Shown: positions 1 to 9,125 of the stretch, piece by piece
Position numbering within the stretch: the first letter of the stretch is position 1
How the letters are laid out: the number at the start of each line of letters is the position of its first letter
Assembly: GCA_905478295.1 (NCBI GenBank)
Contig: CAJQHZ010000027.1
Location: 1-64,000, forward strand
Reading direction: 5' to 3'
From: an uncultured Flavobacteriales bacterium
GTDB lineage: Bacteria; Bacteroidota; Bacteroidia; Flavobacteriales; Schleiferiaceae
DNA: 64,000 nt
Notes under the pieces: model-generated
What the model saw: only the letters and a program-made list of their open reading frames with translations
The model's database searches: none
What the model was told of the DNA's origin: nothing
Position numbers and translations under genes: made by a program

Positions 1-60
1 GTACACGGCATAAGCGTTCACACATCTTTCCCTACTTTTGATACGTAATACCGCAGGCAT
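1..60 (-). CDS. Possible 5' end of a divergent gene (partial, uncertain)
   Basis: On the minus strand an ATG at 60 opens a frame that stays open to the window edge, about 20 codons starting MPAVLRIK. Its position, divergent from kdsA with roughly 35 bases between the starts, fits a head-to-head gene. Only 20 residues are visible and I recognise no family, so this may equally be non-coding sequence. Confidence 0.2.
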   Translation of the reverse strand, partial: MPAVLRIKSRERCVNAYAVY

Positions 61-65
61 ACGTT

Positions 66-73
66 TATACTTG
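66..73 (+). promoter_or_regulatory. Bacteroidota-type -7 box upstream of kdsA
   Basis: TATACTTG matches the Bacteroidota -7 consensus TAnnTTTG with one mismatch and ends 22 bases before the kdsA start. No convincing -33 TTG is seen. Confidence 0.45.
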
Positions 74-95
74 CACCCAACGAAAGATTGCTTAC

Positions 96-842
96 ATGAC
101 TATCATTGCTGGACCCTGTGTGATTGAAAGCCCTGAGCTGTTGCGAGAAGTAGCAGGAGAATTGGCCCGTATTAAAAGAGAACTCAACGTAGAGATTTAC
201 TTCAAAGCGAGCTTTGATAAGGCAAATCGTACAAGCTTGAGTAGCTTCCGCGGTCCTGGGATAGAAAAGGGCATTGCCATGCTTGAAGCTGTTCGTGAAG
301 AGTTTGGATTACCCATTACTACTGACTTTCACACGCCAGAGCAGATTTCAGGTTACGGACATCGTGTAGATATAGTGCAAATTCCAGCCTTTCTCTGTCG
401 TCAGACAGACATGTTGATTGAAGCAGGAAAAACGGGGAAAATCGTAAACATCAAAAAAGCCCAATTCCTGAATGCCGAGAAAATGCAATTCGCTGTAGAT
501 AAGGTGAAGTCCACAGGCAATGAGCAGGTTTGGTTGACGGAGCGAGGCACTCTGTTTGGACCAAGTGAATTAGTCGTAGATTTTAGAAATATTCAGAAAC
601 TTGCGGCCTTAACAGACCATGTGGTTATGGACTGTACGCACTCCGCACAAGAAACCCAGAGCAACGATGGAACTACGGGTGGCAATAGAGCCTATGTGCC
701 GTACTTCGCCAAAACGGCGAAGCTATGGGGAGCGAATGCCTTCTTTATTGAAACCCATCCAAATCCTGATGAAGGATTGTCGGATGGCCCAAACATGCTC
801 AAGCTAAGCGATCTTGAGGCATTGATTAAAGACTTGCTATGA
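96..842 (+). CDS. kdsA: 3-deoxy-8-phosphooctulonate (Kdo-8-P) synthase
   Basis: Condenses phosphoenolpyruvate with arabinose-5-phosphate to Kdo-8-phosphate, the first committed step of Kdo synthesis for lipid A/LPS, in the cytoplasm. The 248-residue protein is an aldolase-type TIM barrel and shows FKASFDKANR, FRGPG, QIPAFLCRQTD and THPNPDEGLSDGP. It is shorter than the roughly 280-residue E. coli enzyme because it lacks the N-terminal extension. It has Cys8 in AGPCVIES, where the non-metal E. coli enzyme has Asn, so it should belong to the metal-dependent class typified by Aquifex (inference from that residue). It is first in a kds operon; its last four bases overlap the kdsC start (ATGA). 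Confidence 0.95.
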   Translation: MTIIAGPCVIESPELLREVAGELARIKRELNVEIYFKASFDKANRTSLSSFRGPGIEKGIAMLEAVREEFGLPITTDFHTPEQISGYGHRVDIVQIPAFLCRQTDMLIEAGKTGKIVNIKKAQFLNAEKMQFAVDKVKSTGNEQVWLTERGTLFGPSELVVDFRNIQKLAALTDHVVMDCTHSAQETQSNDGTTGGNRAYVPYFAKTAKLWGANAFFIETHPNPDEGLSDGPNMLKLSDLEALIKDLL

Positions 843-1297
843 TACGATTGATCATTTCAGATTGTGATGGTGTGCTCACCGACGGTAAGCTCTATTACGG
901 GGCCGAAGGGGAGGTGCTGAAAGTTTTCAATGTGAAAGACGGAACTGCCATTAAAGCGCTCATGGCGGAAGGCATCAAGTTCGGTATAGTTACCGGTCGT
1001 GGTTCTGCAGCCTTGGAAAGACGTGCAGAAGAATTGGGCCTTGATTTTTGCCAAATGAACATCAACGATAAAGCCCAAGCGGTGGCTGCCTTGCGCGATC
1101 AATACGGAGTTTCTGAAAGTGAAACCCTTTTCGTGGGGGACGATACCAACGATTGCGCCGTGCGTTCACAATGTGGTCATTTATATGCCGTGAACGATGC
1201 GGCTGAAGCGTTATTGAACATCTGTGATGTGCAGCTCAAGACGGATGGAGGCGCTGGTGTTTTTAAAGAAGTTTTAGCTCGTATACATGGACATTAA
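839..1297 (+). CDS. kdsC: Kdo-8-phosphate phosphatase, HAD superfamily
   Basis: Removes the phosphate from Kdo-8-P to give free Kdo. The 152-residue protein is a capless (C0) HAD phosphatase. The nucleophile motif DCDGVLTDG is at about residues 8-16, a Thr in VTGRGS near residue 52, and the acidic motif FVGDDTND near residue 99. The length is slightly below that of E. coli KdsC (188) but normal for stand-alone enzymes. It overlaps kdsA by 4 bases and kdsD by 11, which suggests translational coupling in the Kdo operon. Confidence 0.93.
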   Translation: MIRLIISDCDGVLTDGKLYYGAEGEVLKVFNVKDGTAIKALMAEGIKFGIVTGRGSAALERRAEELGLDFCQMNINDKAQAVAALRDQYGVSESETLFVGDDTNDCAVRSQCGHLYAVNDAAEALLNICDVQLKTDGGAGVFKEVLARIHGH

Positions 1298-2219
1298 TCA
1301 GCACATCATTCAAAGTATCCAAGCCCAAGCCCAATCGTTGTTGAACATGGCGGGGCAGGACCGAAACGATTATCAAAGTACGGTAGATCTCATTGATTCG
1401 ATGTCCGGGAAGTTGATCTTCACGGGAATGGGGAAGAGCGGGATTATTGCACGAAAATTGGCCGCTACGTATTCCAGTACTGGAATCCCTTCCTTCTTCG
1501 TACATCCCGGCGAGGCCTACCACGGGGACCTAGGGATGATCGAAGCCAATGATGTGCTTTTCGCCATATCAAATTCTGGCCATACCCCTGAGCTTTTGAA
1601 CTTACTGCAATACAGCCGCACCGAAAAGGTAATTGGACTCTCTCAAAGTCACGACAGTGCCTTGGCCCAATTTTCCACTGTGCACTTAGAATGCAAGGTA
1701 GATAAGGAAATCTGCCCACTAAATTTAGCGCCTACCACCAGTACGACTGCCGCTCTGGTGATGGGAGATGCCATCTGTGCTGCATTGATGGAACTGCGTA
1801 AATTCTCTCAAGACGACTTTGCTAAATTTCACCCTGGGGGAACTTTGGGGCGCTCTTTGCTGACTAAAGCAAAAGATGTAATGATTGCTGAAGTGCCCAT
1901 GGTCCATCCGGAAGATGGCCTGCATGAAGTCTTATTACGCATTTCTGAAGGTCGATTAGGTCTTGTAGTCGTCGGAACTACAAGCGATGTACAAGGCGTT
2001 ATTACTGATGGCGATATACGTCGTGCCATGGCCTCGAGCTCTAATCCTAATGCTTTAGTAGCTGCGGAAATGGGCACTAAAACCCCCATATTTATAGACG
2101 AGCAGATGGGGGTGAGTGAGATGGACAAACTATTCCGTGAGAAGAAAATTATCACCGTCCTGGTGGGTTCACCGCAACAATTAAAAGGAGTGGTCCAATT
2201 CTATGATATCCATGGCTAA
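1287..2219 (+). CDS. kdsD: Arabinose-5-phosphate isomerase (KpsF/GutQ/KdsD family)
   Basis: Interconverts ribulose-5-phosphate and arabinose-5-phosphate, the substrate of KdsA. The 310-residue protein has an N-terminal SIS domain (about residues 30-170, with GMGKSGIIARK and HPGEAYHGDLGM) and two C-terminal CBS motifs (about 195-310, including the TDGDIRR turn). This is the full KdsD architecture. The ATG lies inside the end of kdsC and its own end lies inside kdsB, so the four enzymes appear to be co-translated. Confidence 0.94.
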   Translation: MDINQHIIQSIQAQAQSLLNMAGQDRNDYQSTVDLIDSMSGKLIFTGMGKSGIIARKLAATYSSTGIPSFFVHPGEAYHGDLGMIEANDVLFAISNSGHTPELLNLLQYSRTEKVIGLSQSHDSALAQFSTVHLECKVDKEICPLNLAPTTSTTAALVMGDAICAALMELRKFSQDDFAKFHPGGTLGRSLLTKAKDVMIAEVPMVHPEDGLHEVLLRISEGRLGLVVVGTTSDVQGVITDGDIRRAMASSSNPNALVAAEMGTKTPIFIDEQMGVSEMDKLFREKKIITVLVGSPQQLKGVVQFYDIHG

Positions 2220-2928
2220 AGCGATTTGTATCATCCCGGCCCGATTAGAATCTTCCCGATTCCCCAATAAAATCCTAACTGACATCCAAGGGATGCCGAT
2301 GTTCGAGCGCGTATACCATATCGCTCAGGTTTCTGGAGTCTTCGCTCGGGTATTCGTTGCTTCACCAAATCCGGAGATCCTAGAGTTATGTGAACAGCGC
2401 GGAATTGCTGCTATTGCAACCTCGTTCGAACATCCCTGCGGAAGCTCCCGTGTTTTTGAAGCTGCACTTGGCGTAGATGAGGATTGGGATATTGTTGTGA
2501 ATCTCCAAGCAGACCAGCCTTTTTTACCGGTTTCCTATCTGAAAACTGTAGTTGAAGCAATCGATGTCAATCCTGTTGCCACTATCGCCTATGAATCCGA
2601 AGAGGTAAAAGATGAACACACGGTTAAAGTGATCCGAAATAAAAAAGGGGAAGGGGTATACTTCAGCCGTTACCCAATTCCATACGTCGTACATGGCGAT
2701 TCGCCCGTCAAAAAATACTGCCATCTTGGGCTGTATGCCTACAAGCGCGAGTTTGTATTGAACTATGAGGGAGATTTCAGATCTGATTTAGCCATTCAGG
2801 AGTCTCTCGAACAACTGGATTTCATACATCACGGATATGCTATTGACGTAGCTTTGGTGCCACATGCGGTTCCAGAAGTAAACACCCCGGAAGATTTAAT
2901 TATTGCACGCAATTCCGGTTTACTATAA
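2203..2928 (+). CDS. kdsB: 3-deoxy-manno-octulosonate cytidylyltransferase (CMP-Kdo synthetase)
   Basis: Activates Kdo with CTP to CMP-Kdo, the donor for Kdo transferases on lipid A. The 241-residue protein begins with the nucleotidyltransferase signature IIPARLESSRFPNK (about residues 10-23) and has NLQADQPFL near 95 and the C-terminal VNTPEDL motif. Two start codons are possible, 2203 and 2212; both overlap the end of kdsD. This completes a kdsACDB set in pathway order except for the isomerase; Kdo transferase (waaA) is not in the window. Confidence 0.95.
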   Translation: MISMAKAICIIPARLESSRFPNKILTDIQGMPMFERVYHIAQVSGVFARVFVASPNPEILELCEQRGIAAIATSFEHPCGSSRVFEAALGVDEDWDIVVNLQADQPFLPVSYLKTVVEAIDVNPVATIAYESEEVKDEHTVKVIRNKKGEGVYFSRYPIPYVVHGDSPVKKYCHLGLYAYKREFVLNYEGDFRSDLAIQESLEQLDFIHHGYAIDVALVPHAVPEVNTPEDLIIARNSGLL

Positions 2929-2965
2929 CAGGTTATCGTTGCATGTATCAGAACCTAATGTTATT

Positions 2966-2973
2966 TACCTTTA
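2966..2973 (+). promoter_or_regulatory. -7 box only 4 bases before the sulfotransferase start
   Basis: TACCTTTA fits TAnnTTTG except for the last base. It ends four bases before the ATG at 2978, so the transcript would start at or next to the start codon. A TTG at 2939-2941 lies 24 bases upstream, slightly far for a -33 element. Confidence 0.4.
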
Positions 2974-2977
2974 GCCA

Positions 2978-3697
2978 ATGGTTTCCCACAAATACAAAAC
3001 CCTATTTATACATGTCCCCAAAGCTGCGGGTCAAAGTGTAGAAGCTTTTTTTCTTGATCTGCACGGGTTAAAGTGGGAGGAGCGCTTGCCGCTATTATTG
3101 GCACCTAATGCCGCGGATAAAATAGGTCCACCACGTTTAGCACATTTACATTCAGTAGATTATGTGCGACATCACTTTGTCTCTCAACAGGACTTTGATC
3201 GATATTATAAATTCGGATTTGTACGTAACCCTTGGTCTCGAGCGGTATCCTTTTATAAATTTCATGGTCATCAGCACCTGATGTCTTTTGAAAAATTTGT
3301 GATCACTAAACTGCCTCTACTCATTCAAGAGCAGCGCTGGTTTTACGGTCCACAATATGATTTCTTTTACCAAAACGGAGAGAATAAAGCCGATTTCATA
3401 GGTAAATTTGAAAGCTTACAAACGGATTTTGCTAAAGTCTGTAAAGCCCTTAATATGCCTGTTCAAAATCTTCCGCATAGAAATAAAAGTGCTCAAAAAG
3501 GTGGGATTTCTGGTCTTCGAAAGTTTGGTAGAAGGTTTGTGAAGCAACCCGAATCTCTGCTGCATTTACTATTCAGCCGTGGTGATAAAATTAAATCTAA
3601 AGATTACCGCGACTACTATACGCCAGGATTGATCGTTGCCGTTGAGGAGTTGTACAAGGAGGATGTTACTGCTTTTGACTATTCTTTTGAGGACTAA
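2978..3697 (+). CDS. Sulfotransferase-family protein (PAPS-dependent, Sulfotransfer_2-like)
   Basis: Probably transfers sulfate from PAPS to a carbohydrate or lipid acceptor. The 239-residue protein carries the 5'-phosphosulfate loop FIHVPKAAGQSV at about residues 10-21 and the 3'-phosphate-binding FVRNPWSRAVSFYKF at about 81-95, both typical of the sulfotransferase-2/heparan-type family. No signal peptide is seen, so it should act in the cytoplasm. It follows the Kdo operon but has its own likely promoter. The location suggests an LPS or exopolysaccharide acceptor; that is inference only. Its stop is one base from the stop of the convergent gene. Confidence 0.8.
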   Translation: MVSHKYKTLFIHVPKAAGQSVEAFFLDLHGLKWEERLPLLLAPNAADKIGPPRLAHLHSVDYVRHHFVSQQDFDRYYKFGFVRNPWSRAVSFYKFHGHQHLMSFEKFVITKLPLLIQEQRWFYGPQYDFFYQNGENKADFIGKFESLQTDFAKVCKALNMPVQNLPHRNKSAQKGGISGLRKFGRRFVKQPESLLHLLFSRGDKIKSKDYRDYYTPGLIVAVEELYKEDVTAFDYSFED

Positions 3698-3698
3698 T

Positions 3699-4424
3699 TC
3701 AATCTCTTAGCTGCGCTTTTAACTGTTTTTCGAGCGCTATTTCATCTACACCTTCAAGTGCGAGGAACACTGGATCTTCATCCGTACTGTTGATTTGTAG
3801 TATTTTCTCGTAAGGCTTGTCTAACAGTAGGCGGTAGTGAACCCCTTTAACCCCTTTGAATTTACCTTTGGCGACACTTCCTGTGGAGTATCCATGGAGT
3901 CTTGAGCTGATTTCAGGTAACTCATCCAACAGCTCTAAAGACTCGATTTGTTCAAATGGAATGACAACACCGTAAGGCCCTTCAATTTCTATCGTTTTTT
4001 CGGTCCAAACAACCGTATTTTCTCTATTTGACCAGAATAACATACCCACCACAAATACAAGCGTGAATAACAACACAGCCAATCCAATCCAAAATTGGTT
4101 CCTGGTATTTTTCGACTGTTCTAGCGTGTACTTACGCGTTTGCCAAAAGAAATAGAGGTAGGCCAAGAGCGGGGTTACACCTAAATGGTAGCCGAGCCAA
4201 TGCTCATTTAATACATAAAGCAGTAGACCTAAAACCGTAAATCCTGCACCAAACCATTGGTGAAATCGTTTAAAATCTACGAGGTATTCCTTCAAAGGAA
4301 ACGACTTCTGGTCCTCGCTATTCATGGTATTGTAGCCACTTAAAAGCATGGATGCGTTGCCCTCAGTAATGAGGTAGCCCATCCCATAAAACAATGCTCC
4401 AAGTCCCAATACTATAAAAATCAT
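3699..4424 (-). CDS. DUF3784-like membrane protein with a PH-like C-terminal region
   Basis: Function unknown. The 241-residue protein has about four hydrophobic segments (near residues 1-20, 58-75, 80-95 and 110-130). The N-terminal part resembles DUF3784 membrane proteins (LSGYNTM followed by a charged stretch). The C-terminal half is soluble, starting at VVWTEKTIEIEGPYGVVIPF, and reads like a bacterial PH-type beta domain (inference from pattern). It is the last gene of the probable minus-strand run headed by the TPR protein, 30 bases after uvrB. Confidence 0.6.
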   Translation of the reverse strand: MIFIVLGLGALFYGMGYLITEGNASMLLSGYNTMNSEDQKSFPLKEYLVDFKRFHQWFGAGFTVLGLLLYVLNEHWLGYHLGVTPLLAYLYFFWQTRKYTLEQSKNTRNQFWIGLAVLLFTLVFVVGMLFWSNRENTVVWTEKTIEIEGPYGVVIPFEQIESLELLDELPEISSRLHGYSTGSVAKGKFKGVKGVHYRLLLDKPYEKILQINSTDEDPVFLALEGVDEIALEKQLKAQLRD

Positions 4425-4454
4425 GAGTGTGCTATTCGTTAGAATGGTTCTCTC

Positions 4455-6464
4455 TTAACGCTTCTCTCTTTTCGCTTCGAGCTCAATAAGTGCGTTGCGT
4501 AATCTTGCGGCTTCAATAAAATCTAAACTTTTAGAAGCAGATTCCATAGTCTTTCGGGTCGCACGTATTTCGCTTTCAAGATCTTCAGGCGTGAAGTAAT
4601 TCATGGCTTTCTCCGCCGACTTTTGCTGGTCTCGACTGATTTCATAATCCATATTTCTGCTCACGGCACCGGATTTCGCTAAAATTTCTGCCCTGCTGGT
4701 TTTCAACGCCTTCGGTTTTAAACCATTGGCTTTATTGAAGGCATCTTGTTTTTCCCTGCGACGTTCAGTTTCTTCCATGGTCGCTTTCATGCTGTTGGTG
4801 ACTTTATCCGCATACAGTATAGCCCTACCGTTTACATTACGCGCCGCACGACCTATGGTTTGGACCAGTGAGCGTTCACTACGCAGAAAACCTTCTTTAT
4901 CTGCATCCAAAATAGCAACTAAACTTACCTCAGGGAAATCTAGACCTTCACGAAGGAGGTTAACTCCTATGAGCGCATCGAAAACGCCCAAACGCAAATC
5001 ACGCATGATTTCTACGCGTTCCATGGTATCGACGTCACTGTGGATGTATCTACACCGAATATCGTAGCGTGTGAGGTATTTCGTTAATTCTTCGGCCATT
5101 CGTTTCGTCAGTGTAGTAACGAGCGTGCGTTCTTCGAGCGCTGTTCGCTTACGAATCTCATCCATTAGATCGTCGACTTGATTTTCCGTTGAACGTACTT
5201 CTACAATGGGATCTAAAAGTCCTGTGGGACGAATGACTTGTTCGGCGTATACACCGCCGCTCAAACTGAGCTCATAATCTGCAGGTGTTGCACTCACGAA
5301 GAGTGCTTGTCCGCGTAGTTTTTCGAATTCTTCAAACTTTAAAGGACGATTGTCCATTGCCGCGGGCAGACGAAATCCATATTCTACAAGGTTTTCTTTT
5401 CTCGATCGGTCTCCACCATACATGGCTCGTACCTGAGGTAAAGTCACGTGACTTTCATCCACTACCAATAGGAAATCCTCAGGAAAGTAATCTAAAAGAC
5501 AGAAAGGGCGTACCCCGGGTGCTCGTCCGTCAAGATAACGGGAGTAATTTTCAATACCTGAACAATAGCCCAATTCTCTAATCATTTCAAGATCAAAGTT
5601 GGTTCGTTCTTCCAGTCGTTTTGCCTCCATTCTTCGGTCGACTTGATTGAAGTGATCCACCTGACTCATCAGGTCGTCTTGAATATGATGAATGGCATTT
5701 TGAAGTTGATCCTTTTCTGTCACGAAAAGATTCGCAGGGAAGAGACGCATCTCATTCATGTTTTCAATCTTCGAACCGCTTATTGGGTCCATATGCTCTA
5801 TGCTTTCAACCTCATCGCCCCAGAAACTGATTCGAAAAAAGGTTTCGGCATAAGCGGGGAAAATATCGACTGCATCGCCCTTTACACGAAAAGAGCCTCG
5901 CTTAAATTCAGCAGTAGTTCTCGCATAAAGTGCGTTGACAAATTTGTGCAATAATGCTTGACGCGAAATAATTTCACCCACTTTAAGGTCGACCACAGAA
6001 TTATTGAAGGCTTCTGGATTGCCCATCCCATAGAGACACGAAACAGAAGCAACCACAATGACATCACGACGACCTGATAATAGTGAAGAAGTGGTGCTCA
6101 AACGCAGCTTCTCTATCTCATCATTAATGCTTAAATCCTTTTCGATGTACAGTCCTGAGGAAGGCACGTAGGCTTCAGGCTGGTAATAATCGTAATAGCT
6201 TACGAAGTATTCTACGGCATTTTCCGGAAAGAATTCTTTCATCTCCCCGTAGAGTTGTGCCGCGAGTGTTTTATTGTGGCATAAAATTAATGTCGGGCGT
6301 TGGGTTCGCTCAATGACGTTGGCTACCGTAAAGGTTTTACCCGACCCCGTAACACCCAATAGAACTTGATCAGCGATTGCGTCGTTCAAGCCTTCCACAA
6401 GTTCAGTAATGGCCTGCGGTTGATCCCCCATGGGCTCAAAAGGGGCTTTTAGCTTAAACTCCAT
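4455..6464 (-). CDS. uvrB: Excinuclease ABC subunit B
   Basis: Damage-verifying helicase-like subunit of UvrABC nucleotide excision repair. The 669-residue protein has Walker A GVTGSGKT near residue 39, the beta-hairpin YYDYYQPEAY near 92-101 that clamps DNA, a Walker B-type VVDESH near 335, helicase motif VI QTIGRAARN near 537, and a C-terminal UVR domain from about residue 625 that contacts UvrC. Length is normal. It sits 6 bases from the DUF349 gene upstream, in a run with aroE and popT-like genes. In this window it complements the two photolyase-family genes. Confidence 0.97.
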   Translation of the reverse strand: MEFKLKAPFEPMGDQPQAITELVEGLNDAIADQVLLGVTGSGKTFTVANVIERTQRPTLILCHNKTLAAQLYGEMKEFFPENAVEYFVSYYDYYQPEAYVPSSGLYIEKDLSINDEIEKLRLSTTSSLLSGRRDVIVVASVSCLYGMGNPEAFNNSVVDLKVGEIISRQALLHKFVNALYARTTAEFKRGSFRVKGDAVDIFPAYAETFFRISFWGDEVESIEHMDPISGSKIENMNEMRLFPANLFVTEKDQLQNAIHHIQDDLMSQVDHFNQVDRRMEAKRLEERTNFDLEMIRELGYCSGIENYSRYLDGRAPGVRPFCLLDYFPEDFLLVVDESHVTLPQVRAMYGGDRSRKENLVEYGFRLPAAMDNRPLKFEEFEKLRGQALFVSATPADYELSLSGGVYAEQVIRPTGLLDPIVEVRSTENQVDDLMDEIRKRTALEERTLVTTLTKRMAEELTKYLTRYDIRCRYIHSDVDTMERVEIMRDLRLGVFDALIGVNLLREGLDFPEVSLVAILDADKEGFLRSERSLVQTIGRAARNVNGRAILYADKVTNSMKATMEETERRREKQDAFNKANGLKPKALKTSRAEILAKSGAVSRNMDYEISRDQQKSAEKAMNYFTPEDLESEIRATRKTMESASKSLDFIEAARLRNALIELEAKREKR

Positions 6465-6470
6465 TCTCGA

Positions 6471-8381
6471 TTATTTCAACAAGCTATTGAATAATTTACG
6501 TAGAGCGGTTAGTTCTTCTACTCGGGCTTTATGTGCTTCAATTTTACCTAAAGCAGCATCGAGTAGGGGATTACCTTTGGCTCCAGAAAAGAATGCAATG
6601 TTATTCTCGAGTTGGTGCAATTCTTTTTTGGTTTTATCCATGTCCTCGCGGATCCAGCTGCGTTGTCGGTGCAAGCCGTCTTGGTCGTCCGCCTCAACTA
6701 GAGCTTTAACTTTAGCTTCGAACATTGTACGCTCAAGAACGGAAGGTTCTAATCCTAAAGCGCTCACTTTTTCCGAAAGTAGGGTGTCGAAGTCTTGATC
6801 AATCTTTCTATTACGACCAGTAAGTACTCCGATTGCCGAAAATTGTTCGCTTGCCTCTATAGCCTCTTCAATAGTCCCGATTTTGGCTTTCTTTAAATCC
6901 GCCAGTGCTTTTTGTTTAGACTCGACCACTGCATTGTCTTGCGCTGTTTTTGCCTTGCGTTCGCCTTTAAGACGGTCAAAAAAGTGATTGCAGGCTGCTC
7001 TGAAGGCTTCCCATAATTTATCACCTTCTTTCTTCGGGACGTAACCGGTGTTTTTCCAGTCTGCCTGGGCCTGTTTGAGCTGCTGTGAAGCACCTGCAAT
7101 GTCATCAGAATCTTTCAAGCTTTCGGCAAGAGTGATCAAAGCTTTTTTCTTCTCGAGACTTTCACGTTGGCGTATTTTTTCTTCTTTGTAGAATTCATTC
7201 TTCGCCTTATTGAAACCTCGCTGAGCCGCTTTGTAAGCCTCCCAAACGGTGTCGTTTTCGTCACTTTTTACAAAACCTATTGCCTTAAATTCTGCGCGTA
7301 ATGCTTCAAGCGCTTTACTCGATTTTTGCCATCCGCTGTGTTTTGTTGGCAGTTCGGCCGTCAACGCTTCAATTTTTTCCGCCACTACTTTTTTAGCAGC
7401 AATCTTAGATGCATTGATTTCTACCAAATTCTCGTTGTATTGATCACGAAGCTCGTGCACCTTGGCTGTGGCAGCTTTTAATCGGTCCCACAAAGCGTCT
7501 TTATGTTCTCTAGGAACGGGCCCAATTCTTTTCCACTTACTATGTGTCTGTTGCAAAGTTCTGAATAGGCCGGGGCTTGCACCGTCCTGAATATTATCCT
7601 CTAAGGCTTGACATAACGCAACTTTTTCGTCGTAATTATTTTGGTAATCTTTTTCGATGAGATCGTACGCCAATCTTAAAAAGTTGAAGAAGTTGTCTAC
7701 GTGGTGGTTGTAGTTGGCCCATACCGTTCGAGCGTCTGCTTTTGGAACCAATCCAGTCTGATTCCAACGTTCACGTAACGCTTTGAAGGTTTCGTATTTC
7801 TCTTTTGCAGATCCCTCGGCCATAGGGAGGGCTTTTACCTCTTCAATAATGGCGGTTTTCACTGCTAGGTTAGTGCTTAACTCAGCTTCCAGTTGTGCGT
7901 AGTGTGCGCGCAATCTATCGCGGTAACCTCCATAGAGGATGCCTAATGTTTTGCGTTGCGGTTGATTAAATTCAAAGTCTATGATATTGCCACCTTCTTC
8001 TAAATAGGTCGCCTTTGCGGCATCTCTTTCTGCGTTTAATTCTTGTAAGATTCTTGATCTCCCACTTTCTACAATGCCTTTGATGCGTTGTGGTTCGAAT
8101 TCTTTGATATGCTTCTCAATACTTTCTAAAACAGCTTCAATGCTTAAAGCATCAAAATCTGGGATGGCCAATTTTTTGTCTTTTGGCGCATCGTGATCTT
8201 CCTCTGCTTCTACAGCTTTCACTTCCTCATTTGCTTCGGAAATATTATTCTCTTGAGCTGCATCAACAGCAGCATCAGTGGATTCAATTTCTCCGTCCGT
8301 TGAGGTTACGGCAACTATCTCTGGTGTAGCGGTCTCTTCTGTTTCAGGTGTATTCTGCTGTTCTTGATCTTCTAGCATCAT
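6471..8381 (-). CDS. DUF349-repeat protein
   Basis: Function unknown. The 636-residue protein starts with an acidic, low-complexity stretch of about 75 residues rich in Glu, Thr and Ala. Repeated DUF349 modules of about 70 residues follow, each with a W-x-x-x-G-x-V-P-type core (for example WKRIGPVPREHKDALW, WKNTGYVPKKEGDKLW). The rest is predicted highly helical and charged. There is no signal peptide or membrane segment. The gene lies three bases after aroE and six before uvrB, so it is likely co-transcribed with them. Confidence 0.85.
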   Translation of the reverse strand: MMLEDQEQQNTPETEETATPEIVAVTSTDGEIESTDAAVDAAQENNISEANEEVKAVEAEEDHDAPKDKKLAIPDFDALSIEAVLESIEKHIKEFEPQRIKGIVESGRSRILQELNAERDAAKATYLEEGGNIIDFEFNQPQRKTLGILYGGYRDRLRAHYAQLEAELSTNLAVKTAIIEEVKALPMAEGSAKEKYETFKALRERWNQTGLVPKADARTVWANYNHHVDNFFNFLRLAYDLIEKDYQNNYDEKVALCQALEDNIQDGASPGLFRTLQQTHSKWKRIGPVPREHKDALWDRLKAATAKVHELRDQYNENLVEINASKIAAKKVVAEKIEALTAELPTKHSGWQKSSKALEALRAEFKAIGFVKSDENDTVWEAYKAAQRGFNKAKNEFYKEEKIRQRESLEKKKALITLAESLKDSDDIAGASQQLKQAQADWKNTGYVPKKEGDKLWEAFRAACNHFFDRLKGERKAKTAQDNAVVESKQKALADLKKAKIGTIEEAIEASEQFSAIGVLTGRNRKIDQDFDTLLSEKVSALGLEPSVLERTMFEAKVKALVEADDQDGLHRQRSWIREDMDKTKKELHQLENNIAFFSGAKGNPLLDAALGKIEAHKARVEELTALRKLFNSLLK

Positions 8382-8384
8382 CGT

Positions 8385-9125
8385 CTACAAATTTTTGTAG
8401 TAAGCGGCGCGGAACAATTTCCATGCTTTATTCGCTTGCTCAGTTAACATTATTCTTCCATCTACACTGCGCGCTTCTGCATCGTTAGCAGCTTGCAACA
8501 GGGGCGTTGGAAGCGGGTCGTAAATTAGGTCAAATATCGCGAATTCCGGGCTTATAACGCCATAAGGAATAGGTAAATGCACATCCGTATAATCAGGCCC
8601 ACCCAACGGTGTACAATTAATCCAAAGTTTGTACGTATTAAAATCTTCAGCGGTCAATGCATTGTAATTATTGGGACCTGGCTTTCTCGTGAGCATCTTT
8701 GCCGATATACCGCGTTGATTAAGGACATATTGAACGGCCTTCGCCGCGCCGCCCGTACCGAAAACAAGCGCACTCGGTGATTCTGAATTTAATTCATCAA
8801 GCGCTTTTTCAATACCGGTACAGTCCGTGTTGTATCCTACTAATATCCCTGATTCTAGTACAATAGTGTTCACGGCTCCAATAGCTTTCGCGGTGGGATC
8901 TATCCGGTCTAGTAAAGGCAGGACTGCTTCTTTCAGCGGGATAGTCACATTACATCCCGTTAATTCGTGTTTCGTAAAAAGGTGTTTTAGTTCCTCTCGC
9001 GTGATGGAATGCATTGGAAATAAGTGGTAGGAACCCTTTGTTTCAGATACTTCCATAAAGCCATGATAAAGATCAGGACTGAGGCTATGTTCGATGGGAA
9101 AACCTATGAGCCCTAGCTGAATCAT
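8385..9125 (-). CDS. aroE: Shikimate dehydrogenase
   Basis: Reduces 3-dehydroshikimate to shikimate with NADPH in aromatic amino-acid synthesis. The 246-residue protein has the N-terminal substrate motif GFPIEHSLSP (about 8-17), catalytic Lys in NVTIPLKE (about 59-66), NTDCTG with catalytic Asp (near 99) and the nucleotide loop FGTGGAAKA (about 121-129). A little shorter than E. coli AroE (272) but all active-site motifs are present. The start follows the DUF368 stop directly, in the same operon. Confidence 0.95.
   Translation of the reverse strand: MIQLGLIGFPIEHSLSPDLYHGFMEVSETKGSYHLFPMHSITREELKHLFTKHELTGCNVTIPLKEAVLPLLDRIDPTAKAIGAVNTIVLESGILVGYNTDCTGIEKALDELNSESPSALVFGTGGAAKAVQYVLNQRGISAKMLTRKPGPNNYNALTAEDFNTYKLWINCTPLGGPDYTDVHLPIPYGVISPEFAIFDLIYDPLPTPLLQAANDAEARSVDGRIMLTEQANKAWKLFRAAYYKNL

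Noticed and set aside
4726-5067. A 113-codon frame antisense to uvrB
   Set aside because: The translation is a low-complexity Ser/Arg/Leu shadow of the uvrB helicase region.
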